Counted from the stretch's first letter, positions 1-9,097 are shown. The stretch: 64,000 bases of DNA from Methylobacterium phyllostachyos (GCF_900103445.1 NZ_FNHS01000008.1:241153-305152); one strand, 5' to 3'. Notes: generated from the letters alone by a model not told the origin. Made by a program: numbers and translations.

Positions 1-5
1 CAGAC

Positions 6-941
6 ATGGCTGACTACAGCTCCCTCGACATCCGCCAGCGCTCCGCCTCGACGGAGACGCCGCCGGAGATCCGCCGTCAGGTGGAGGTCGCCAAGCTCAT
101 CGACGTGTCGAAGTGCATCGGCTGCAAGGCCTGCCAATCGGCCTGCGAGGAGTGGAACGACCTGCGCGACGACATCGGTGTCAACACGGGCACCTACCAG
201 AACCCCCACGACCTCACGCCGAAGTCGTGGACCCTGATGCGGTTCACCGAGTACGAGAACCCGGAGACCAACCACCTCGAATGGCTGATCCGCAAGGACG
301 GCTGCATGCACTGCACCGAGCCGGGCTGCCTGAAGGCCTGCCCGTCCCCCGGCGCGATCGTGCAGTACTCCAACGGCATCGTCGACTTCATCGAGGAGAA
401 CTGCATCGGCTGCGGCTACTGCGTGAAGGGCTGCCCCTTCAACATCCCGCGCATCAGCCAGACCGATCACAAGGCGTACAAGTGCACCCTGTGCTCGGAT
501 CGGGTGGCGGTGGGGCAGGCTCCAGCCTGCGCCAAGGCCTGCCCGACCGGCTCGATCATGTTCGGCACCAAGCAGGCCATGATCGAGCAGGCTGAGACCC
601 GCGTCGAGGATCTGAAGTCGCGCGGCTTCGCGCATGCCGGCCTCTACGACCCGGCCGGCGTCGGCGGCACGCACGTCATGTACGTGCTGCACCATGCCGA
701 CCAGCCGAGCCTCTATGCCGGCCTGCCGAACGATCCGAAGATCTCGCCGCTGGTGGCCTTCTGGAAGGGTGGCGCCAAGGTGTTCGGCCTCGCCGCGATG
801 GGCTTTGCGGCGGTGGCGGGCTTCTTCCACTACGTGACGGCCGGCCCGAACGAGGTCGTGCCCGAGGAAGAGGAAGAGGCGGTCGAGTACGACGAGGCCA
901 AGCGCCGGGAGACCGGCAGCGACGAAGCGCGGCCGCACTGA
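6..941 (+). CDS. fdxH: Formate dehydrogenase iron-sulfur (beta) subunit
   Basis: Electron-transfer subunit of a membrane-bound formate dehydrogenase (FdnH/FdoH family), passing electrons from the catalytic alpha subunit to the cytochrome b gamma subunit. The 311-residue protein has four cysteine groups typical of four 4Fe-4S clusters: [11 protein letters not shown] near residue 38, [14 protein letters not shown] near 100, [12 protein letters not shown] near 133, and CTLC followed by CAKACP near 160-180. A single hydrophobic segment near residues 255-275 would anchor it on the periplasmic face. The catalytic alpha subunit is not in the window and presumably lies just to the left. An inverted-repeat block separates it from the gamma-subunit gene downstream. 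Confidence 0.95.
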   Translation: MADYSSLDIRQRSASTETPPEIRRQVEVAKLIDVSKCIGCKACQSACEEWNDLRDDIGVNTGTYQNPHDLTPKSWTLMRFTEYENPETNHLEWLIRKDGCMHCTEPGCLKACPSPGAIVQYSNGIVDFIEENCIGCGYCVKGCPFNIPRISQTDHKAYKCTLCSDRVAVGQAPACAKACPTGSIMFGTKQAMIEQAETRVEDLKSRGFAHAGLYDPAGVGGTHVMYVLHHADQPSLYAGLPNDPKISPLVAFWKGGAKVFGLAAMGFAAVAGFFHYVTAGPNEVVPEEEEEAVEYDEAKRRETGSDEARPH

Positions 942-950
942 ACCGCGACG

Positions 951-1131
951 GTCTCCCTCCCCCCTCTGCGGGGGAGGGTGGCCCCCGAAGGGGGTCGGGA
1001 GAGGGGAGCGACGGTGCAGGATCGCCTGTGCCCGTCGTGCCGGTCTCGTGACCTTTCCCGAACCCGGGTTCCCCTCTCCCGACCCCTGCTGAAGCAGGGA
1101 CCACCCTCCCCCGCAGAGGGGGAGGGAGAGT
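951..1131. repeat. Inverted pair of palindromic repeat units between fdxH and the gamma-subunit gene
   Basis: The 305-base gap between the two fdh genes holds two copies of a roughly 60-base unit facing each other (about 953-1016 and 1070-1131). Both share CTCTGCGGGGGAGGGTGG and GTCGGGAGAGGGGA but differ in the short hairpin between them: CCCCCGAAGGGGG in the left copy and CCCTGCTTCAGCAGGG in the right. The whole block can fold into one long stem. This is a REP/MITE-like intergenic repeat; no coding frame in it looks real. It may attenuate or stabilise the fdh mRNA, which is inference. Confidence 0.8.
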
Positions 1132-1246
1132 TGCGGAGCCGCAAGCGACAGGATGGAGACGGCGCAGCTGCTCCACCCTATCTTGAATTTCAGAGCCACC
1201 TCCGCCGTGATGCGGGGCCGGCACCGCATCAGGCGCGAGAAGGCCG

Positions 1247-1969
1247 ATGACGATCCAGAGCGACATCCGGGACGGCGACTCCCGCCCCCTGCACCACGCC
1301 AAGTCCGAAGCGCCGGAGGTGATGTACGTCCCGCGCTACACCGGCGTGCAGCGCGTGAACCACTGGATCACCGCGATCCTGTTTACCCTGCTGACCCTCT
1401 CGGGTCTGGCGATGTTCACGCCCTACCTGTTCTCGCTCACGGGCCTGTTCGGCGGCGGGCAGGCGACGCGGGCGATCCACCCGTGGTTCGGCGTGGCGCT
1501 GGCGGTCAGCTTCCTCTTCCTGTTCGTGCGCTTCTGGAAGCTCAACATCCCCAACAAGGACGATGTCGAGTGGAGCAAGCACATCGGCGACGTGGTCACC
1601 AACCGCGACGACCGGCTGCCGGAACTCGGCAAGTACAATGCCGGCCAGAAGGGCGTGTTCTGGGGCCAGACCGCGCTGATCGGCGTGATGTTCGTGACCG
1701 GCCTCGTGATCTGGAACACCTATTTCGGCGGCCTCACCTCGATCGAGACCCAGCGCTGGGCGCTGCTCGCCCACTCGCTCGCCGCCGTGATCGCCATCGC
1801 GATCATCGTGGTCCACATCTACGCCGGCATCTGGGTGCGCGGCACCGGGCGGGCGATGGTCCGCGGCACGGTGACGGGTGGCTGGGCCTACCGGCATCAC
1901 CGCAAGTGGTTCCGGCAGATCGCCGGCGGCAAGGCGCGCCACGGCTCGGTGGACAAGCGCGGATCCTGA
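1247..1969 (+). CDS. fdoI: Formate dehydrogenase cytochrome b556 (gamma) subunit
   Basis: Integral membrane di-heme cytochrome b subunit (FdnI/FdoI family) that takes electrons from the iron-sulfur subunit and reduces quinone. The 240-residue protein has four hydrophobic helices, beginning at the conserved RVNHWITAILFTLLTLSG segment near residue 35, with histidines in helices 1, 2 and 4 positioned as heme ligands (for example the VVHIYAGIW segment near 190). Start: ATG preceded by a GAGAAGG ribosome-binding site. The stop codon directly abuts the next gene (fdhE), so the two are very likely co-translated. Confidence 0.93.
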   Translation: MTIQSDIRDGDSRPLHHAKSEAPEVMYVPRYTGVQRVNHWITAILFTLLTLSGLAMFTPYLFSLTGLFGGGQATRAIHPWFGVALAVSFLFLFVRFWKLNIPNKDDVEWSKHIGDVVTNRDDRLPELGKYNAGQKGVFWGQTALIGVMFVTGLVIWNTYFGGLTSIETQRWALLAHSLAAVIAIAIIVVHIYAGIWVRGTGRAMVRGTVTGGWAYRHHRKWFRQIAGGKARHGSVDKRGS

Positions 1970-2968
1970 TTGGTGGCCAATTTCTTCAGGCGCAAACCTG
2001 CGGTCCCGGCCGCGGACAAGACCCCGACGCAAGCGGAGGCGCCTAAGCCCCGCCGCCGGGATTTCCATGAGCTGAAGCCCGATCCCGACAAGATCGGGAT
2101 CTCCGGCTCGGTGCCGTTCGTGCGCCTGCCGGATCCCACGACCCTGTTCGCCGACCGCGCGGCCCGCCTGACCGAGGCCGCCCCCGGGCACCCGCTGGAG
2201 GCCTATCTCCGGTTTGTGGCGGAGGTCGCCCGGGCCCAGGATGCGATCCAGGCCAAGGTGGCGCTCCCGCCGCCACCGGACGGCGCCGATCTGGCCCTGC
2301 GGAGCGAGCACGGCATGCCGCCCCTGTCGCGGCACAGCCTGGAGGCTGACACGGGCTTCGATGACAGCCTGCTGGCGCTGCTCGACGCACTCGATCTCAG
2401 CACGGCACCCGAGGCTTCCGCGGCGGCGCGCGAGAGCCTGCGGGCAGCCTCCCGGGAAGACCGCCTCGACCTCGCCCTTCAGGTGTTCGAGGGCGCGCTG
2501 CCGGTGGACCGGATTGCCGAATGCGTGTTCGTCTCGGCGGCCCTGCAGGTCCGTCTCGCCGAGCAGGCGGTGCGGCTCGACACGAAGGCGTTGAAGCCGG
2601 TGGCGGACGGTGTCTGCCCGTGCTGCGGCGGCGCGCCGGTGGCGAGCGTCGTGGTCGGCTGGACCCCGGCCGACAAGGCGCGCTATCTCAGCTGCTCGCT
2701 GTGCGGTACCTACTGGAACCACGTCCGGATCCGCTGCACCGCCTGCGGCTCCGGCGAGGGCATCAGTTATTACGGGCTCGACGAGGTGTCGAAGGACGTC
2801 CAGGTCGAGACCTGTACGACCTGCCACAGCTATATCAAGCACCTGCACCAGCACCGGGCCCCGACGCTCGACCCGGTGGCGGACGACATCGCGTCCTACG
2901 GGCTCGACCTCAAGATCGCCGAGGAAGGGTTCCGGCGCGCCGGGCTGAACCTGCTGTTCGTGATCTGA
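1970..2968 (+). CDS. fdhE: Formate dehydrogenase accessory protein FdhE
   Basis: Cytoplasmic rubredoxin-like maturation factor needed for formate dehydrogenase assembly. The 332-residue frame has the four CxxC pairs of the FdhE family in its C-terminal half (CPCC, CSLC, CTAC and CTTC, roughly residues 215-290), which bind iron. It begins immediately after the gamma-subunit stop: TTG at 1970, or GTG one codon later; either would give translational coupling, and neither is an ATG. Last gene of the fdh operon; it converges with a small lipoprotein gene. Confidence 0.92.
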   Translation: MVANFFRRKPAVPAADKTPTQAEAPKPRRRDFHELKPDPDKIGISGSVPFVRLPDPTTLFADRAARLTEAAPGHPLEAYLRFVAEVARAQDAIQAKVALPPPPDGADLALRSEHGMPPLSRHSLEADTGFDDSLLALLDALDLSTAPEASAAARESLRAASREDRLDLALQVFEGALPVDRIAECVFVSAALQVRLAEQAVRLDTKALKPVADGVCPCCGGAPVASVVVGWTPADKARYLSCSLCGTYWNHVRIRCTACGSGEGISYYGLDEVSKDVQVETCTTCHSYIKHLHQHRAPTLDPVADDIASYGLDLKIAEEGFRRAGLNLLFVI

Positions 2969-3048
2969 ACGGCTGGACCGGCTTCAGTCGCGCCGGCGCC
3001 GTTCAGACCACGGGTCGTGTCGTAGGCTGGCGCGCCCATGGCCTCCGT

Positions 3049-3363
3049 TCAGCGGTAGCCGTAGTGGCTCTTGGCGGCGGCGAGCAGGTGCAGGGCTTCA
3101 CCCGACTTGCCGGCCGCGCATTCCGCGGCGGCGTGGGCAAGATCGGCGTTGAAGCGGTCGCCCACGGGCTTGTTGAGGTTGCCGGTCGCCACGTCGCTGT
3201 CGACGATCGCCTTGGTGCGGGCGATCTCGGGACCGCAGCCGCTGCCGGTGGGCAGGGCTACTGGGGCCGGGATGACGGGCGAAGGCTCCATGACCGCCGG
3301 GGCGGTCCGCTGCTGGCAGGCCGCCAGCGCCGCGACGGCGAGGGCAGCGAGGCTGAGGCGCAT
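3049..3363 (-). CDS. Small putative lipoprotein
   Basis: A 104-residue protein of unknown function. The chosen ATG gives a clean lipoprotein signal, MRLSLAALAVAALAAC, with the lipobox cysteine at residue 16; a longer start at 3393 would add ten residues before the signal. The mature part is a Pro/Ala/Val-rich linker followed by a helical region with three further cysteines and the pattern NKPVGDRFNADLAHAAAECAAG. I do not recognise a named family. It stands alone, convergent with fdhE. Confidence 0.7.
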   Translation of the reverse strand: MRLSLAALAVAALAACQQRTAPAVMEPSPVIPAPVALPTGSGCGPEIARTKAIVDSDVATGNLNKPVGDRFNADLAHAAAECAAGKSGEALHLLAAAKSHYGYR

Positions 3364-3577
3364 CGGGAGACGGGACGCGGGCACGGCGATCATCCTGTTG
3401 CGGCGCGGGGCTGCGCCGCCCGGGTTGTGAGCCGAGCTTGGCCGTGGGTCAATCGCCGCCACGACACGCCCTGCCCGGGCGCTGGGCATTGGTCATACAG
3501 GATTCTGCTGTCATCAGAGCGGGTTGGCGCGCACTGCCATCATCTCGCTTCAACAGCGCACGCCGGATCGTGAGCGC

Positions 3578-4063
3578 CTACTTCGCCTTGTCGGCGAGCG
3601 CCTTCAGGCCAGAATCGTAGATGCCCTGGATCGCATCGACCGCGACCGTGTCGGGGGCACCCTTGGCGTTGAAGGTGCCGGTCCACGTCACCTTTGAGCC
3701 GGAGCCCTCGGGGGCGACCGAGAGGGTCGACTTGTAGTCCGAGACCGGCAGCGGGCTCTCCAGGATCGTGTAGGTGTAGCTCATCACCTTGTCGTCCCGG
3801 GAGACCTGCTCCTCCTTGATGGTGCCGCCGCCCTTCAGGCTCAGCGTGCGGACCTTCATGCCGTCCTTGTCGGACAGGGCGCATTTCTCGATGGCCGGAT
3901 GCCAGTCGCCGATGCCGCAGAAATCGCCGATCGTCTGCCAGACCTTGGCCGGGGGCGCGGCGATGTCGGCCGTGCGCGTCACGTCCAGGGCGTAGCCCGG
4001 CACGGTGGCCGCGGCGAGCGCCAGGGCGGCAAGGGGAAGGGACCGGCAGAAAGCGAAAGGCAT
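3578..4063 (-). CDS. Exported SRPBCC-fold (polyketide cyclase/START-like) protein
   Basis: A 161-residue protein with an N-terminal signal peptide (cleavage likely after VPGYA near residue 25) followed by a START/SRPBCC small-ligand fold: VTRTADIAAPPAKVWQTIGDFCGIGDWHPAIEKC is the usual strand-helix opening of the family, and it ends with the long C-terminal helix GIYDSGLKALADKAK. The family binds hydrophobic ligands; no substrate can be named. An exported version is typical of alphaproteobacterial periplasmic members. Monocistronic, same strand as the lipoprotein to its left. Confidence 0.8.
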   Translation of the reverse strand: MPFAFCRSLPLAALALAAATVPGYALDVTRTADIAAPPAKVWQTIGDFCGIGDWHPAIEKCALSDKDGMKVRTLSLKGGGTIKEEQVSRDDKVMSYTYTILESPLPVSDYKSTLSVAPEGSGSKVTWTGTFNAKGAPDTVAVDAIQGIYDSGLKALADKAK

Positions 4064-4234
4064 CTCGGGGGTGTCTCCGTCCGATTAAGGTCGCGGCAGG
4101 GGCCGCGCGAGCTCTGTGGCCGCCGGGGAGCTAGGCCTGGATCACGCCCGGGGCAATGGGCGGCGGCCCAGCGCGCCTGACGTTTCCGACGGGCGAGGGC
4201 AGAACCTTCAGTGCGACCGGCGCAGGCGGCGGGC

Positions 4235-4858
4235 CTACCAGCCGTCCATCTCGTCCGTATCGGCCGGGTAGCCGTAGGCGGGGGCAGGCACATAGGCCGG
4301 GCGGTACGTGACCGACTGCGACCGGCGGCCCATCTGGTCGCCATCCGCCTGCAGCGCCTCCCCATAGGGACTGCGCTGCCGGGCGATGCGGATCCCGCGC
4401 GGCCCGGCCTCGGCCACCGGCATGTCGGCGCCCTCGATCACCACCCGGGTGCGGCCCATGCCCTCGGCCTTTACCAGGTTGAACAGAGTCGCGGCATTGC
4501 GCACCGACAGGCGCACGCAGCCGTGCGAGGCCGCCCGCCCGAGATTGCGGACATGGTTGGTGCCGTGGATGGCATGGCCCTGATTGGTGAAGAACATCGC
4601 GAAGGGCATCGGCGCGTCGTCCCACTCCTTCGAGAAGTGCGTGCGCTCCATCCGGAATGGGCGGTAGGAGCCGGAGGGGGTATCGTGGCTCTCGACCCCC
4701 GTGGAGACGGGCCAGGAATAGCGCGGCTGCCCGTCGACCGTGACCTCCATGCGCTGCGCGCTCTTGTCGACGTTGATCAGCACGTCCGCGGAGGCCGAAG
4801 CCGGGACGGCGGCCCACAGGAGCAGGCCGGACAGGACCGAGACCAGACCGATACGCAT
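4235..4858 (-). CDS. L,D-transpeptidase (YkuD/ErfK family)
   Basis: Periplasmic enzyme that forms 3-3 peptidoglycan cross-links or attaches proteins to peptidoglycan. The 207-residue protein has a signal peptide ending near ASASA (residue 24), a catalytic core from about residue 25 to 145, the conserved IHGTNH segment at 97-102 and the catalytic SHGCVR motif with cysteine at residue 114. A Tyr/Pro-rich tail (PAYVPAPAYGYPADTDEMDGW) follows the domain. This is one of two L,D-transpeptidases in the window; the other is a YafK-type protein at 41263-42453. Confidence 0.93.
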   Translation of the reverse strand: MRIGLVSVLSGLLLWAAVPASASADVLINVDKSAQRMEVTVDGQPRYSWPVSTGVESHDTPSGSYRPFRMERTHFSKEWDDAPMPFAMFFTNQGHAIHGTNHVRNLGRAASHGCVRLSVRNAATLFNLVKAEGMGRTRVVIEGADMPVAEAGPRGIRIARQRSPYGEALQADGDQMGRRSQSVTYRPAYVPAPAYGYPADTDEMDGW

Positions 4859-5090
4859 GCGAGCCTCCGAACGGGAAACCGCGACGGTTTGCCGACACGC
4901 TAAGCCTTTGGCAACGCCAAGGTTCCGGCGAGTCCCGGCCCTGCGCAGTCACGCTCTGCTGAGCGCCCCCCCGCCGTCGCCTTGATCCAGGATCGGGCGG
5001 CCCGGCATGAACCGTGCTGTCGCCAACCGCCGGTTGACAGCGGCCCGGGCCCGGGCGCCTCCTCCGGCTCAAGATTGGTTCGGAGTTCCC

Positions 5091-6383
5091 ATGGCCCTCG
5101 ACCCCACCCTCGCCGCCGAGATCGAAGCCTCCGTGGCGGAGGGGTTTGCCGATCAGGTCGCCCACACGCAGGCCCTGGTCCGGTTCGCCTCCCTGCGGGG
5201 TGAAGAGCATGCCTGCCAGGATTACGTGTTCGACCAGTTCCGCGCCCGGGGCTACGCGACCGAGCGCTTCGCCATGGACCGGGACGCCATCGCGGCCCAT
5301 CCCGGCGGCTCGAAGATCGATGAGGCCCATCATTCGGACGCGCCGATCGTCGTCTGCCATCACCGGCCGAACACCGAGACCGGGCGTTCGCTGATCCTGC
5401 AGGCCCATGTCGACGTGGTGCCGCCCGGCCCCCTCGACCTCTGGACCCATCGGCCCTTCGATCCGGTGATCCAGGGCGACTGGATGTATGGCCGCGGCGC
5501 CGGCGACATGAAGGCGGGGCACGCCGCCAACCTGTTCGCCCTCGACGCCCTCGCCCGGCTCGGCCTCCAGCCGGCGGCCGCCGTGACGGTGCAGTCGGTG
5601 GTCGAGGAGGAATCCACCGGCAACGGTGCCCTGATGACCCACCTGCGCGGCTACCGGGCCGACGCCGTGCTGATCCCCGAGCCCGAGGATGAGAAGCTCG
5701 TGCGCGCCAATACCGGCGTGCTGTGGTTCACCGTCGAGGTCCGGGGGGTGCCGGTCCATGTCCGCGAGATGGGCGCGGGTGCCAACGCCATCGACGCCAC
5801 CTACCGGGTGATCGGCGCGCTGCGCGCCGTCGAGGCCCGCTGGAACGCCGAGAAGGCGTCGCATCCGCATTTCGAGACCGAGGACCACCCGATCAACCTG
5901 AACATCGGCAAGATCGAGGGCGGTGACTGGGCCTCCTCGGTGCCAGCCTGGTGCCGGATCCACTGCCGGGTGGCGCTCTATCCGGGCGTGACCGCCGCGC
6001 AGGCCGCCGCCGAGATCGAAGCCGCGGTGGCCAGCTTCTCCCGCATGGATCCGTTCCTGGCCAACAGCCCGCCGCGGGTGGTCTTCAACGGCTTCTTCGC
6101 CGAGGGCTATGTGCTGGAGGAAGGCTCGGAGGCCGAGGCGGTGCTCGGCCGCGCCCACGAGCGGGCGATCGGCGCACCGCTCCAGAGCTTCATGACGGCG
6201 GGCTACCTCGATACCCGGGTCCACGCCCTCTACGACCGGGTGCCGGCCCTCTGCTACGGCCCGACCTCCCAGAACATCCACGGCTTCGACGAGCGCGTGA
6301 GCCTCGCCTCTGTGAAGCGGATCACGACCACTATGGCGCTGTTCGTGGCCGAGTGGTGCGGGACGGAGCGCAAGGCCGGGTGA
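5091..6383 (+). CDS. M20-family metallopeptidase/deacylase (ArgE/DapE type)
   Basis: A 430-residue cytoplasmic zinc hydrolase of the ArgE/DapE/ACY1 group that removes acyl or amino-acid groups from amide substrates. Visible motifs: LILQAHVDVVPPG with metal ligand His106 and Asp108, GRGAGDMKAG with bridging Asp139, and VVEEESTGNG with catalytic Glu near 172. The dimerisation insert follows (about 210-330). A longer frame exists upstream, but the ATG at 5091 is preceded by CGGAG at a good distance and begins the conserved part. The precise substrate cannot be told from sequence. It converges with the reductase gene, with a palindromic repeat in between. Confidence 0.88.
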   Translation: MALDPTLAAEIEASVAEGFADQVAHTQALVRFASLRGEEHACQDYVFDQFRARGYATERFAMDRDAIAAHPGGSKIDEAHHSDAPIVVCHHRPNTETGRSLILQAHVDVVPPGPLDLWTHRPFDPVIQGDWMYGRGAGDMKAGHAANLFALDALARLGLQPAAAVTVQSVVEEESTGNGALMTHLRGYRADAVLIPEPEDEKLVRANTGVLWFTVEVRGVPVHVREMGAGANAIDATYRVIGALRAVEARWNAEKASHPHFETEDHPINLNIGKIEGGDWASSVPAWCRIHCRVALYPGVTAAQAAAEIEAAVASFSRMDPFLANSPPRVVFNGFFAEGYVLEEGSEAEAVLGRAHERAIGAPLQSFMTAGYLDTRVHALYDRVPALCYGPTSQNIHGFDERVSLASVKRITTTMALFVAEWCGTERKAG

Positions 6384-6390
6384 GCCACCG

Positions 6391-6464
6391 CCGTCTTTGC
6401 GAGCGGAGCGAAGCAATCCAGGGTCGCGCTGCCCTGGGTCGCTTCGCTGCGCTCGCGATGACGG
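6391..6464. repeat. Interspersed palindromic repeat, copy 1 (family C)
   Basis: About 74 bases that form a long imperfect hairpin: GCGAGCGGAGCGAAGCAATC on one side and the complementary GCTTCGCTGCGCTCGC on the other, with CCAGGGTCGCG and CCCTGGGTCGC in the middle. A second copy in opposite orientation lies at 7666-7753. It sits between two convergent stop codons, so it may also act as a bidirectional terminator or mRNA-stabilising element. Confidence 0.8.
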
Positions 6465-6476
6465 CGGTGATCCCCA

Positions 6477-7538
6477 TCACGGAATCAGCCGGTCCGCGCG
6501 GAGCTGAGCGAACAGATCGTAGAACGCGTCGTCGGTCGGCTGATAGGCCGTGAAGCCCAGCCGCCGGCTCTTGCTCATGTCGGTGACGACCTCGATCGGC
6601 CGGCCGAGATCGGCATCCGTATGCCAGGGGGAGGCCAGCTTCTCGAGGTTCGGCTCGGCCAAGCCGTAGCGCTGCGCGATCTCGGCCCAGGCCGGGCCAT
6701 CCTGCGCCATCCGGGGCTCGAGCGGCCGGTGCGTGCCATCGAACGGCACCGCCTCGATCCCGAACCACGCGGCGATCCGGCCCCACATCCAGCTCCAGCG
6801 GAAGACATCGCCGTCAACGACGTTGAACGCCTCGTTGGCGGCCTTGGGCTCCGTCGACGCCCAGAGCAGCTGACGGGCGAGCAGCCGCGCGTCGGTCATG
6901 TCGGTGAGGCCGTTCCACTGGGCGGCCGAGCCCGGGAAGATGAACGGGCGCCCCAGCTCCCGGCACAGCGTGGCGTAGCAGGCGAGCGTCGTGCCCATGT
7001 TCATGGCGTTGCCCACCGCCTTGCCGATGATCGTGTGCGGGCGGTGCACGCTCCAGGTGAAGCCGTCGCGCTCGGCGGCCGCGAACACGGCATCCTCTTG
7101 AGCATAATAAAAATTCTCGATGTCGAGCCGACCCTGGTCCTCGCGGAACGGCGTCTGCGGCAGGGTGCCTTTGCCGTAGGCCTCGAATGGGCCGAGATAG
7201 TGCTTGAGCCCGGTCACCAGGGCGACGTGGCGGACGCTCTTCTTCGGCTGGAGCGCGTCGAGCAGGTTCTCGATCATCGCCCGGTTGACGCGGATCATCT
7301 CCGCCTCGGTCGGGCGCCGCTGCCAGGTCGCCAGGAACACGTGGGACGGGGCGAGGTCGGCGAGCGCCCGCTCCAGCGAGGCCGGGTCCTGCAGGTCGCC
7401 GGCCACCGGCTCGACGCCGTCCTGCTGCACCGGGTGGCGCGCGAGGCCCGCGACCCGCCAGCCCTCCTGGCTGAGCAGCGCCGCGGTGGCGCTGCCGACG
7501 ATCCCGCTGGCGCCGACGATCAGGGCGGTGTTCGACAT
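6477..7538 (-). CDS. PRISE-type NAD(P)-dependent reductase (progesterone 5-beta-reductase/iridoid synthase-like SDR)
   Basis: A 353-residue extended short-chain dehydrogenase. The N-terminal Rossmann motif GASGIVGSA (residues 9-17) is followed by two motifs that define the PRISE group: TGLKHYLGPFE with the catalytic lysine at residue 112, and NFYYAQED with the catalytic tyrosine at residue 144 or 145. Plant members reduce enone double bonds; bacterial homologues share the motifs but their natural substrates are mostly unknown. The ATG at 7538 is chosen because everything before it falls in repeat DNA. The gene is bracketed by inverted copies of one palindromic repeat. Confidence 0.87.
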   Translation of the reverse strand: MSNTALIVGASGIVGSATAALLSQEGWRVAGLARHPVQQDGVEPVAGDLQDPASLERALADLAPSHVFLATWQRRPTEAEMIRVNRAMIENLLDALQPKKSVRHVALVTGLKHYLGPFEAYGKGTLPQTPFREDQGRLDIENFYYAQEDAVFAAAERDGFTWSVHRPHTIIGKAVGNAMNMGTTLACYATLCRELGRPFIFPGSAAQWNGLTDMTDARLLARQLLWASTEPKAANEAFNVVDGDVFRWSWMWGRIAAWFGIEAVPFDGTHRPLEPRMAQDGPAWAEIAQRYGLAEPNLEKLASPWHTDADLGRPIEVVTDMSKSRRLGFTAYQPTDDAFYDLFAQLRADRLIP

Positions 7539-7665
7539 AAAAACCCTCGTGCCCGGCCAAAATCCGGGTCCGGGGCAGATGGGCACGGGTGGTGTCGCGA
7601 CAACCCCGCTGCGCGGCGGGGGCGCCTGTGCGGCGCGCAAGGGTTGTGTGATCGCGTCACCGTCT

Positions 7666-7753
7666 CCGTCATCGCGAGCGCAGCGACCCAGGGTGGCGGG
7701 ACGTTTGGAACCATAGCGCGACCCTGGATTGCTTCGCTCCGCTCGCAAAGACG
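7666..7753. repeat. Interspersed palindromic repeat, copy 2 (family C, inverted)
   Basis: Reverse-oriented copy of the element at 6391-6464, sharing CCGTCATCGCGAGCGCAGCG at one end and GCTTCGCTCCGCTCGCAAAG at the other, with a slightly longer centre. The remaining upstream part of the 224-base gap (7539-7665) is GC-rich and shows no gene. Confidence 0.8.
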
Positions 7754-7762
7754 AGAGTGTTC

Positions 7763-9097
7763 TCAGGCGACCCGGTCGATCGCGGCGCCCAGGATGTCCA
7801 CGATCTCGCCGATCTGGCCGCGCTCGATGATCAGCGGTGGCGACAGCGCGATGATGTCGCCGGTCACCCGGGTGAGCAGGCCGCGCTCGAAGCAATCCAC
7901 GAACACGTCGTAGGCCCGCTTGCCCGGCGCGTCCGGACGCGGCGCCAGCTCAATGCCGGCCACGAGACCGATGGTGCGGATGTCGATGACGCCCTTGCGC
8001 CCGCGCAGGTCGTGCATCGCCGCCGCCCAGTCGTCGGCGATGTCGGCGACGCGGGTGAGGAGACCCTCTTCCCGGTAGATGTCCAGAGTCGCGATCCCGG
8101 CCGCGCAGGCGATCGGGTGCCCGGAATAGGTGTAGCCGTGGAACAGCTCGATCCCGTCCGGACCCTGCATCAGCGCGTCGTGGACCGCGCGGCTCGCGAA
8201 GACTGCGCCCATTGGCACCGTGCCGTTGGTCAGGCCCTTGGCGCTGGTCACGAGGTCCGGGACGACGCCGAAGAAGTCGGTCGCAAACGGCGCGCCGAGG
8301 CGGCCGAACCCGGAAATGACCTCGTCGAAGATCAGCAGGATGCCGTGCTTGGTGCAGATCTCGCGCAGGCGTTCCAGGTAGCCCTTCGGCGGCACCAGCA
8401 CGCCGGTCGAGCCTGCCACCGGCTCGACGATGCAGGCCGCGATGGTCTCGGCCCCGTGGAGCGCCACCAGCCGCTCCAGATCCTCGGCGAGCTCGGCCCC
8501 GTGCTCGGGCTGGCCCTTCACGAAGGCGTTGCGGGCTGGGTCGTGGGTGTGGCGCAGGTGGTCGGTGCCGTTGAGCTGCGGGAAGACCCGCCGGTTCGAC
8601 ACGATGCCGCCGACCGACAGGCCGCCGAAGCCGACGCCGTGATAGCCGCGCTCGCGGCCGATCAGCCGGGTCCGGGTCCCCTGCCCGATCGCCCGCTGGT
8701 AGGCGAGCGCGATCTTGAGGGCGGTGTCGACCGATTCGGAGCCGGAATTGGTGAAGAACACCCGGTCGAGGCGCTTGTCCGGTCCGCCCGGGGCGATCTC
8801 GGCGAGGCGCTCGGCGAATTCGAAGGCGATGGGGTGGCCCATCTGGAAGGTCGGGGCGAAGTCGAGGGTCGCGAGCTGGCGCTCCACGGCCGCCGCGATG
8901 CCCCGGCGTCCGTGCCCGGCGTTGACGCACCAGAGGCCCGCGGAGCCGTCGAGGATCCTGCGGCCGTCATCGGCGGTGTAGTGCATGCCCTCGGCCGACA
9001 CGAGCAGGCGCGGCGCCGCCTTGAACTGGCGGTTGGCCGTGAACGGCATCCAGAAGGCGTCCATCGCGGGCGTGTTGCGGAGCGGATGGTCGGTCAT
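7763..9097 (-). CDS. Omega-amino acid (beta-alanine):pyruvate aminotransferase, class III
   Basis: PLP enzyme of 444 residues that moves the amino group from beta-alanine or other omega-amines to pyruvate. The opening AMDAFWMPFTANRQFKAAPR is characteristic of the omega-amino acid:pyruvate group. The class III core shows NSGSESVDTALKIA near 117, the cofactor aspartate in LLIFDEVISGFGR near 258, and the Schiff-base lysine at residue 287 in DLVTSAKGLT. The start at 9097 matches the family N-terminus; an open frame continues upstream only as noise. It is transcribed divergently from an XRE-cupin regulator across a 167-base region, the usual arrangement for control of amine and polyamine catabolism. 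Confidence 0.92.
   Translation of the reverse strand: MTDHPLRNTPAMDAFWMPFTANRQFKAAPRLLVSAEGMHYTADDGRRILDGSAGLWCVNAGHGRRGIAAAVERQLATLDFAPTFQMGHPIAFEFAERLAEIAPGGPDKRLDRVFFTNSGSESVDTALKIALAYQRAIGQGTRTRLIGRERGYHGVGFGGLSVGGIVSNRRVFPQLNGTDHLRHTHDPARNAFVKGQPEHGAELAEDLERLVALHGAETIAACIVEPVAGSTGVLVPPKGYLERLREICTKHGILLIFDEVISGFGRLGAPFATDFFGVVPDLVTSAKGLTNGTVPMGAVFASRAVHDALMQGPDGIELFHGYTYSGHPIACAAGIATLDIYREEGLLTRVADIADDWAAAMHDLRGRKGVIDIRTIGLVAGIELAPRPDAPGKRAYDVFVDCFERGLLTRVTGDIIALSPPLIIERGQIGEIVDILGAAIDRVA

Noticed and set aside
4131..6416. 761-codon minus-strand open frame
   Set aside because: Runs antisense through the M20 gene and out of frame through the L,D-transpeptidase gene, both of which have clear catalytic motifs; no homology seen.
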